Shown here: positions 58,430-64,000 of the stretch, one piece after another
Numbering within the stretch: position 1 is the first letter of the stretch
Layout: each line of letters starts with the position of its first letter
DNA from: Dactylosporangium aurantiacum
Lineage (GTDB): Bacteria > Actinomycetota > Actinomycetes > Mycobacteriales > Micromonosporaceae
Length of the DNA: 64,000 bases
Assembly: GCF_000716715.1 (NCBI RefSeq)
Contig: NZ_JNYJ01000048.1
Location: 1 to 64,000 of the forward strand
Direction of reading: 5' to 3'
The notes under the pieces: generated by a model
What the model was told of the DNA's origin: nothing
Database searches by the model: none
The model's input: the letters and a program-made list of their open reading frames with translations, nothing else
Translations under genes and position numbers: made by a program

Positions 58430-60316
58430 GTGATCGTGGTGCCGCTGCTCACATTCTTGGCCGTCGCCTCGCTGTGCCGGCCGAGCGACGGCGGAGTCCG
58501 GATCGCGCTGCTGCGGGCCGCGGTCATCGTCGGCGGCGCCGCCGCCCTCACCGTCGAGGTGCTGTCGGCGGTGCACGCGCTGCACCGGCCCGCGTTCATC
58601 ACCGCCTGGCTCGCCGCGCTGCTCGTCACCGGCGGCCTCGCGATCCGCCGGTCCGGTGGCCCGCGCGCGGCACGGCCGGCGCTGCGCGCCGTCCGGGACC
58701 GGTGGACGGCGCTGGGCGGGGCGGAGCGGCTCATGGTGGGCGCGCTCGTCGGGCTCTTCGGGCTCGACCTCGTCGTCGCCGTGATCGCCCCGCCGAACAA
58801 CTTCGACTCCCAGACCTACCACCTGCCGAAGATCGAGCACTGGGTCCAGCAGGGCCACGCCGGCTTCCACCCGACGATGATCGACCGGCAGCTGGCGATG
58901 GCGCCGGGCGCGGAGTACCTGCTGCTGCACCTGCGCCTGCTCACCGGCGGCGACGGCGCCTACAACCTGCTGCAGCTCGCCGCCGGCGTCGGCGCCGTGC
59001 TCGCCGCGGCCCGCATCGCCCAGCAGCTCGGCGGCGGCACCAGGGCGCAGCTCGTCACCGCGCTCGTCGTCGGCACCACCCCGATGGTCGTGCTGGAGGC
59101 GACCAGCACCCAGACGGACCTCGTCGTCGCGTGCTGGGTCGCCTGCACCGCTACGTGCACCCTCGACGGCCTGCGCGCCCGATCCGGCTGGTTCGACGTC
59201 CTGCTGATCGGCGTCGCCGCCGGGCTGACGCTGTTGACGAAGGCGACCGGGCTGCTCGCCGCCGGCCTGCTGCTCGCCGCCTGGGCCGCCGCGCAGCTGC
59301 GGCTCACCCGGTGGCGCGGCCTGGCCGGCGCGGCCGCCGTCGGGGCGCTGATGGTGCTGCTCGCCGGGCCCAACCTGGTGCGGGTCCAGGACACCTACGG
59401 CAACCCGCTCGGCCCGGCGCACCTGCGCGAGTCCATCTCCATGCAGCGGCACGACCCGCCGGCGGTGCTGGTGAACGCGCTGCGCATCGCGGAGACGGCG
59501 CTGCAGACCCCGGTGAAGCCCCTCAACGAGGCGATCGAGGCCGGGATCGTCGGCCTCGCCGGCGTGCTGCGCGTCGACCCGCAGGACCGCGACATCACGT
59601 ACTGGAACGAGACGTTCCCCTACCGGTCGTGGCCGCCGGACGAGGACCGGGTGTCGATGCCCGCGCAGGGCGTGCTGATCCTGCTCGGCGCGCTGCTGAT
59701 GGCCCTGCGCCGGGACTCGGCGCCCACCACCCGGCTCTACGCCGCCGTCTTCTGGCTGGCGGTCCTCGCCTACGTCGTCACCGTCAAGTGGCAGCCGTGG
59801 GGCAACCGGCTCGTCGTCTTCCTGCTCGTGCTCGGCGCGCCCCTGGCCGGGCTGTGGATCGCCGGGCTGCGCGGGCGGCGGCTCGCCACCTGGGCCACCA
59901 CCGGCACGCTCGTGGCCGGGGTCGCCGTCGGCGGGCTCGCCGTCGCCTACGGCTGGCCGCGCCGCCTCGTCGGGCCCGGATCCGTGCTCACCACCCCGCA
60001 ACTGGAGCAGCGGTTCATCCGGGAGCCGGGCTGGCAGGGCGACTACGAGTGGGCCGCGGCCGCGGTCCGCGGGGCCGGCGCGCGGCGGGTCGGGCTGGTC
60101 CAGGGGTACAACACGTGGGAGTACCCCTGGTGGATCCTGCTGCGCGGCACCCGGATCGTGTCCATGCAGTCGCTGCAGCCGGGCCTGGCGCCGGCGACCG
60201 TTAACGACGTGGACGCGGTGCTGTGCGTGAAACCGCCGCACACCTGCGAGTTCTACGTGCCGCCGGCGTGGCCGGTGCACCGCCGGGGCGACGTGGCCTA
60301 CGCGCTGGCGCCCTGA
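58430..60316 (+). CDS. GT-C-type polytopic membrane protein, PMT-like
   Basis: 628 residues with about ten transmembrane helices. The first outer loop has the acidic NNFDSQTYHLPKIEHWVQQG, where the Asp is the usual GT-C catalytic position, followed by a hydrophobic core and a soluble C-terminal tail (GYNTWEYPWWILLRG). GTG 58430 is the likely start. It would transfer a sugar from a polyprenyl-phosphate donor on the outer face. Its 3' end overlaps by 19 bp the convergent ligase gene. Acceptor unknown. Confidence 0.75.
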   Translation: MIVVPLLTFLAVASLCRPSDGGVRIALLRAAVIVGGAAALTVEVLSAVHALHRPAFITAWLAALLVTGGLAIRRSGGPRAARPALRAVRDRWTALGGAERLMVGALVGLFGLDLVVAVIAPPNNFDSQTYHLPKIEHWVQQGHAGFHPTMIDRQLAMAPGAEYLLLHLRLLTGGDGAYNLLQLAAGVGAVLAAARIAQQLGGGTRAQLVTALVVGTTPMVVLEATSTQTDLVVACWVACTATCTLDGLRARSGWFDVLLIGVAAGLTLLTKATGLLAAGLLLAAWAAAQLRLTRWRGLAGAAAVGALMVLLAGPNLVRVQDTYGNPLGPAHLRESISMQRHDPPAVLVNALRIAETALQTPVKPLNEAIEAGIVGLAGVLRVDPQDRDITYWNETFPYRSWPPDEDRVSMPAQGVLILLGALLMALRRDSAPTTRLYAAVFWLAVLAYVVTVKWQPWGNRLVVFLLVLGAPLAGLWIAGLRGRRLATWATTGTLVAGVAVGGLAVAYGWPRRLVGPGSVLTTPQLEQRFIREPGWQGDYEWAAAAVRGAGARRVGLVQGYNTWEYPWWILLRGTRIVSMQSLQPGLAPATVNDVDAVLCVKPPHTCEFYVPPAWPVHRRGDVAYALAP

Positions 60317-61830
60317 CGCCCTTCGGCGGCCCGCGCCTGGCCGCCCGAGCCCTGGCCCGGCACGACGGCGGCCGGCTCCGGCCGCTGCCGCGCCCTGACC
60401 TCACCGGCGAGCAGCACCAGCCAGATCGCGCCGTTGGTGCCGCCGATGACCCAGTCCTCGGTCATGATCGTCGGTACCGCGGCGGCGGCGCCGACCGTGA
60501 ACCACAGCGCCGGCTGCGCCACGCCCGGGCGGCGCAGGACGACCGCGTACCAGAGGCCGCGCAGCGCGTGCCAGAGCAGCAGGGCCAACCCGATCAGGAA
60601 GCCGATGGCGCCGAGGACCCCGCCGCGGCGGAACGCGCCGACGGCGGCGTTGTCGGTGTTGAGGTCCCGGCGTGGCCCCTCCTTCGGGGCGCCGTCGTTG
60701 TCGCGGTGCACGACCGCGCGGGACGTGCGGGCGTCGCCGAACGTCTTCTCCGCCCAGCCGGCGTGCTGCCAGTCGACCCAGACCTGCCGCCACGTGTCGG
60801 TGCGGCCGCTGGTGACGTCGCCGCCGTCCGGGGTGAACCGGTCGCGGAACAGGAACGTGCTGCCACCGCCGACGGTAAAGACGGCGGCGAGGACCACGAA
60901 CGGCATCGCGACCGCGACCCACCGGGCCCGGCCGCGGTCCAGGTCCTCTTCACCGGTGTGGCCGGCCCGCGGCAGCAGCACCACGACGGCGTGCACCACG
61001 GCGGCGGCGGCCGCGAACACGAACCCGGTCCGCGAGTCGCTGATCGACAGCACCAGCGCCGACACCACGGCCACGCCGACGCGCTGCCACGCGGCGAACG
61101 CCCGGTCGAAGCCGACCCGCACCGCGGCGATCACGACCAGGCCGGCGAGGGAGTTGGGGTGGTAGAACAGCCCCGGCCCGCCCCAGAACCGGTTGCGCAT
61201 CACCCGCGCCGACGCGCTGTCCGGGATGGCGTGCAGCTCGTCGAAGAGGCTGCCGGCGCCGAAGTACAGCAGCGCGCCGATGCCGACCAGGATCGCCGCG
61301 GCCATGCCGACGGTGAGGTCCCTGCCGCGGTCGCGGCGGGTCGTGGCGACGACGGCGAGGACCGCCAGGGTGAACACGCCGAGATAGGCCAGGCGTTGCG
61401 CGGCGACGGTGAGGTGGCCGGCGCGCAGGACGAACAGCGCGCCGAGCACGCCGAACACCCAGTAGGACAGGCCGAGCCAGGCGCCGCCCAGCCCCGGCAG
61501 CTCCCGCAGGGTGCGCAGCCATGGCCGGCCCCACACGGCGAAGACGACGACCTCGACGAACAGCACCGCCCAGATGACGATCGGCCGCTGCGTCGAGGTC
61601 CAGGTGAGGATGCCGGCGAGGGTGAACAGCCCGCCGGTGGCCGCGCCGCGCAGGGTGATGCCGGGCAGGCTCACCGCGAGGGCGACGACGCCGAGGGCGA
61701 TCACCGCCGCCGCGAACGCCTCCGCAGACTCGCTGACGCTGCCGGTGCGGCCGTGCTCCATGACGGCCGCCAGGACCGCCAGGACCGCCGCGGCGGCCGA
61801 GCCCGCGGTGATCGCGGTGCGCCGGGTCAT
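60298..61830 (-). CDS. O-antigen ligase/polymerase-like membrane protein (WaaL/Wzy type)
   Basis: 510 residues with about twelve transmembrane helices and the O-antigen ligase signature region (SDSRTGFVFAAAAAVVHAVV) before a large outer loop (RDRFTPDGGDVTSGRTDTWR). This is the PF04932-type domain found in Wzy and WaaL. As another Wzy-like gene exists at 52002, it may be the ligase that attaches polymer, or a second polymerase. ATG 61830 overlaps the stop of the upstream GT2 gene (ATGA). Confidence 0.8.
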   Translation of the reverse strand: MTRRTAITAGSAAAAVLAVLAAVMEHGRTGSVSESAEAFAAAVIALGVVALAVSLPGITLRGAATGGLFTLAGILTWTSTQRPIVIWAVLFVEVVVFAVWGRPWLRTLRELPGLGGAWLGLSYWVFGVLGALFVLRAGHLTVAAQRLAYLGVFTLAVLAVVATTRRDRGRDLTVGMAAAILVGIGALLYFGAGSLFDELHAIPDSASARVMRNRFWGGPGLFYHPNSLAGLVVIAAVRVGFDRAFAAWQRVGVAVVSALVLSISDSRTGFVFAAAAAVVHAVVVLLPRAGHTGEEDLDRGRARWVAVAMPFVVLAAVFTVGGGSTFLFRDRFTPDGGDVTSGRTDTWRQVWVDWQHAGWAEKTFGDARTSRAVVHRDNDGAPKEGPRRDLNTDNAAVGAFRRGGVLGAIGFLIGLALLLWHALRGLWYAVVLRRPGVAQPALWFTVGAAAAVPTIMTEDWVIGGTNGAIWLVLLAGEVRARQRPEPAAVVPGQGSGGQARAAEGRQGASA

Positions 61831-62795
61831 CGGGCGCTGGCCTGCAGCTGCTTCTTGCCCTTGCTGCGCTTGCGGCTCAGGAAGAAGTCGCGCACCACCC
61901 GCCGCGGCCCGGCCGGGACCAGCCACACCTGCAGGAAGGTCACATAGTCGGTCACGCTGGGCTTGCCGTGCCGGCGGGCCTCGCCCAGCAGGTCGAAGAA
62001 GACCCGGGGGCTGCGGCTGGCGGCGGCCATCGAGCCGACCACGCTCATGGCCAGCGCGGCGTAGGCGCGCGGCGTGACCCGCGGGCGGGTCTCGCGCAGC
62101 CAGTCCAGCGACTGCTTCCACGGCGCGTCGAAGCTGATCCGCGGCCGGTTCTCGTCCGCATACCAGATGACCAGGGGCTCCTCGGCGTAGATCAGGTCGA
62201 CGCCGTCCTCCTGGAGGCTGCGCAGCGTCCAGTCGAGCTCCTGCAGCCGGCGCAGCCCGTCGGCGAACGGCACCTTCCGCAGCAACGCCGTCGGCGCCAT
62301 GATCGTCGAGGTCTGGATGAACCCGTCGCCGTGGAACAGCCCGTGCCGCACCGCCAGGTATTCGCTGATCGGCTCGTCCGGCGCCGGGATGCGGCGCGGC
62401 ATGATCAGCTCGGCCCGCGGGGTGCGCATGTAGAGGCGGCTGCCGACGATCGGCAGCGGCACCCCGGACGCCTTGGCCCGGGCCAGCTGCGTCTCGAGCT
62501 TCTCCGGCAGCCACTCGTCGTCGTCGTCGAGGAACGCGACCCACTCGGCGTTGGCGACGTCGACGCCGTGGTTGCGGGCGGCGGGCGCCCCACCGGACGT
62601 CTCCCGCTCGACCCAGCGGACCCGCTCGTCGCCGATCTCGCCGAGGGCTGCAACCGTCGCGGCGTCGGGTCCGTCAATGATGACGACGACCTCCAGCTCC
62701 GCCAGGGTCTGCGCCAGTGCGCTGCGGACCGCACGCACCACCAGCTCGGGCCGGTTGCGCGTCGGGATGACGACGCTCACCACGGGTCTTTGCAC
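61827..62795 (-). CDS. Glycosyltransferase family 2
   Basis: 322 residues with GT-A fold: VSVVIPTRNRPELVVRAV, DGPDAATVAA, the DxD-type AFLDDDDEWLPEKL, and a long variable C-terminus with a basic tail (KRSKGKKQLQ). GTG 62795 is chosen for the start just before the fold; TTG 62804 is possible. It adds a sugar to the repeat unit. It lies 26 bp after the stop of the next membrane protein gene and overlaps the ligase start, so the three genes run as an operon on the minus strand. Confidence 0.88.
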   Translation of the reverse strand: MQRPVVSVVIPTRNRPELVVRAVRSALAQTLAELEVVVIIDGPDAATVAALGEIGDERVRWVERETSGGAPAARNHGVDVANAEWVAFLDDDDEWLPEKLETQLARAKASGVPLPIVGSRLYMRTPRAELIMPRRIPAPDEPISEYLAVRHGLFHGDGFIQTSTIMAPTALLRKVPFADGLRRLQELDWTLRSLQEDGVDLIYAEEPLVIWYADENRPRISFDAPWKQSLDWLRETRPRVTPRAYAALAMSVVGSMAAASRSPRVFFDLLGEARRHGKPSVTDYVTFLQVWLVPAGPRRVVRDFFLSRKRSKGKKQLQASAR

Positions 62796-62820
62796 GATGA
62801 CCAATCCGTCTCGGCGATCC

Positions 62821-64000
62821 TTAAGGGTTCGCTGGCGTAGCGTACACGAGCTGCACTTTTGTCGGATACTTCGCAGCCAGCAGGCGGGCGGCCTCGATGT
62901 TCGACGGCGCAACCGGATCACCGAAGGCTACCGGCAGCGGCTGGCCGGGCCGCACCGCGGGGCGGTTCGGGTGATCCGTGTCCACGACGAGCAGGCTCGC
63001 CGCCGGGTCGTGCAGGAAGAACCGCACGGTCACGGGGCTGTTCGCCACCAAACGATCCAGGTCGTCCATCGTGCCGCCCTTGCCGCCCGGGTACAGCAGG
63101 CCGGACCAGCCGGGGAAGTGCCGGTACTGGCCCTGCAGGGCGGCGGCACCGAGCGTGGCCGACCAGTTGCGCCACGGGCTGCCCATGAGGTCGACGTTCA
63201 CCGCGCCGCCGCCGTCGGGGAACATCCTGGCCATCAGCAGCGCGTCGCGGGCCGCCTCCGGAGAGCCACGGTCCCGGCCGAGCGCGAGCTTCACCCCCGG
63301 CGCGACCGGCGTCGTGTGCCACTCGCCGCCGGCGACCAGCATGAACAGCGCGACCGGCACCGCGACCGTGGCGCTGAGCCTGACCCGGAAGCGGGCCAGC
63401 CCGCCGAGCACGCACAGCGCGACCACGATCAGCAGGTGTAGCAGCTTGTCGAAGTAGTAGACCGGACGGCCGATGGTCGCGATCTGGTACGCGCCGAGCC
63501 CGGCGGCCATCACCCCGGCCGTGGCGAGCGCGAACCCGGCGGCCCGCAGGCGGGGGCTGCGGCGGGGGGTCCCGGTGGCCAGCACGCCGACCGCGGCCAG
63601 CGCGACGAGCAGCACCGTCGCCGGCCGGTCCACGACCCGGGCGGTGCCGTTGAGCAGCAGCTGGCTGTCGCTGGACGCGGCGGCGGCGGTCAGCGGGCCG
63701 ATCGCGGCCAGGCAGCCGACGGCCACCGCGCACACCCACGCCCACCAGCGCCGCCACAGCCGGGCGCGGACCGCCCACAGCGCCGCGACGATCCCGGCGT
63801 AGGGCAGGAACAGCGAATAGGTGAACGACACGCCGACCAGCAGCAACGCCACGGTCGCGGTCTGCTCGCCGAGCCGGGTCAGCGGCCGGGCGACCAGGGC
63901 GGTCAGCACCGCGGCGCAGGCGAGGCCGGCCAGCTCGTTCGGGTACCCGCGGGACAGCACGGTCACCGGGTCGCCGAGGACCAGCCAGGCGGCGACCAGC
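62821..64000 (-). CDS. Polytopic membrane protein, incomplete at window end
   Basis: At least 390 residues, with the N-terminus beyond 64000. Several transmembrane helices (AGLACAAVLTALVARPL; TVALLLVGVSFTYSLFLPY; WVCAVAVGCLAAIGPLTAAA) are followed by a soluble C-terminal domain (GQYRHFPGWSGLLYPGGKGG; VRFFLHDPAASLLVVDTDHP). The layout resembles GT-C or arabinofuranosyl-transferase-like proteins of envelope loci, but I cannot assign a family. First gene (as seen) of the minus-strand operon with GT2 and the ligase. Confidence 0.65.
   Translation of the reverse strand, partial: LVAAWLVLGDPVTVLSRGYPNELAGLACAAVLTALVARPLTRLGEQTATVALLLVGVSFTYSLFLPYAGIVAALWAVRARLWRRWWAWVCAVAVGCLAAIGPLTAAAASSDSQLLLNGTARVVDRPATVLLVALAAVGVLATGTPRRSPRLRAAGFALATAGVMAAGLGAYQIATIGRPVYYFDKLLHLLIVVALCVLGGLARFRVRLSATVAVPVALFMLVAGGEWHTTPVAPGVKLALGRDRGSPEAARDALLMARMFPDGGGAVNVDLMGSPWRNWSATLGAAALQGQYRHFPGWSGLLYPGGKGGTMDDLDRLVANSPVTVRFFLHDPAASLLVVDTDHPNRPAVRPGQPLPVAFGDPVAPSNIEAARLLAAKYPTKVQLVYATPANP

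Overview
The window is high-GC actinobacterial DNA: strong third-position GC bias, GTG/TTG starts and many GTGA/ATGA gene overlaps. A flagellin in such a genome points to a motile, spore-forming member of the Micromonosporaceae (Actinoplanes-like). That assignment is inference from gene content, not from a marker gene. There are no rRNA or tRNA genes, no CRISPR array and no complete mobile element. One IS481-type transposase remnant is present.

Layout. 0-2.3 kb: a flagellin fragment, cut by the window edge and lacking its last helix, runs in frame into a secreted GH64 beta-1,3-glucanase with a ricin-type lectin domain. 2.3-8.1 kb: a LAL-type LuxR regulator, divergent from a MacB-like ABC ATPase/permease pair. 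8.1-18.7 kb: five tandem paralogues of a secreted protein with an N-terminal PD40 beta-propeller and C-terminal CWB2 cell-wall-binding repeats. Strong hairpin terminators follow copies 1-4, and copies 1, 2 and 4 share a conserved leader. 18.7-28.5 kb: a secreted GH31 glycosidase and an envelope glycosylation module (GtrB-type polyprenyl-phosphate glycosyltransferase, YfhO-like membrane protein, GtrA-type flippase, UGM-like FAD enzyme, GT-C-type membrane protein). 28.5-28.8 kb: the IS481 remnant, a long palindrome carrying DnaA-box-like sequences, and a perfect bidirectional terminator.

28.8-32.6 kb: a GlsB-like protein, an acetyltransferase-TetR-MFS operon behind a double inverted-repeat operator, a decayed membrane-protein gene and a MarR regulator. 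32.7-36.8 kb: a coupled four-gene operon (small membrane protein, NodB deacetylase-GT2 fusion, ECF sigma factor, membrane protein). 36.8-42.2 kb: an orphan sugar-binding lipoprotein, a GGDEF diguanylate cyclase, a secreted metalloprotease, an LLM oxidoreductase and an APH-family kinase. 42.4-64 kb: a large Wzx/Wzy-type exopolysaccharide locus. It has a PglF-like dehydratase, a BY-kinase/Wzz chain-length regulator with an opposing LMW tyrosine phosphatase, PglE/PglC/PglD-like enzymes, glycosyltransferases, flippase, polymerase, DUF4012 protein, UDP-sugar dehydrogenase, GT-C protein, O-antigen ligase-like protein and a last membrane protein cut by the window end.

Most genes concern the cell surface: wall-anchored propeller proteins, lipid-linked sugar export, an amidosugar-initiated polysaccharide and secreted glycanases. 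The most unusual feature is the five-copy PD40-CWB2 array with its shared leader. The bacillosamine-type gene set in the polysaccharide locus, the flagellin/glucanase junction and the TetR double operator with its GTGA repeat chain also deserve attention.
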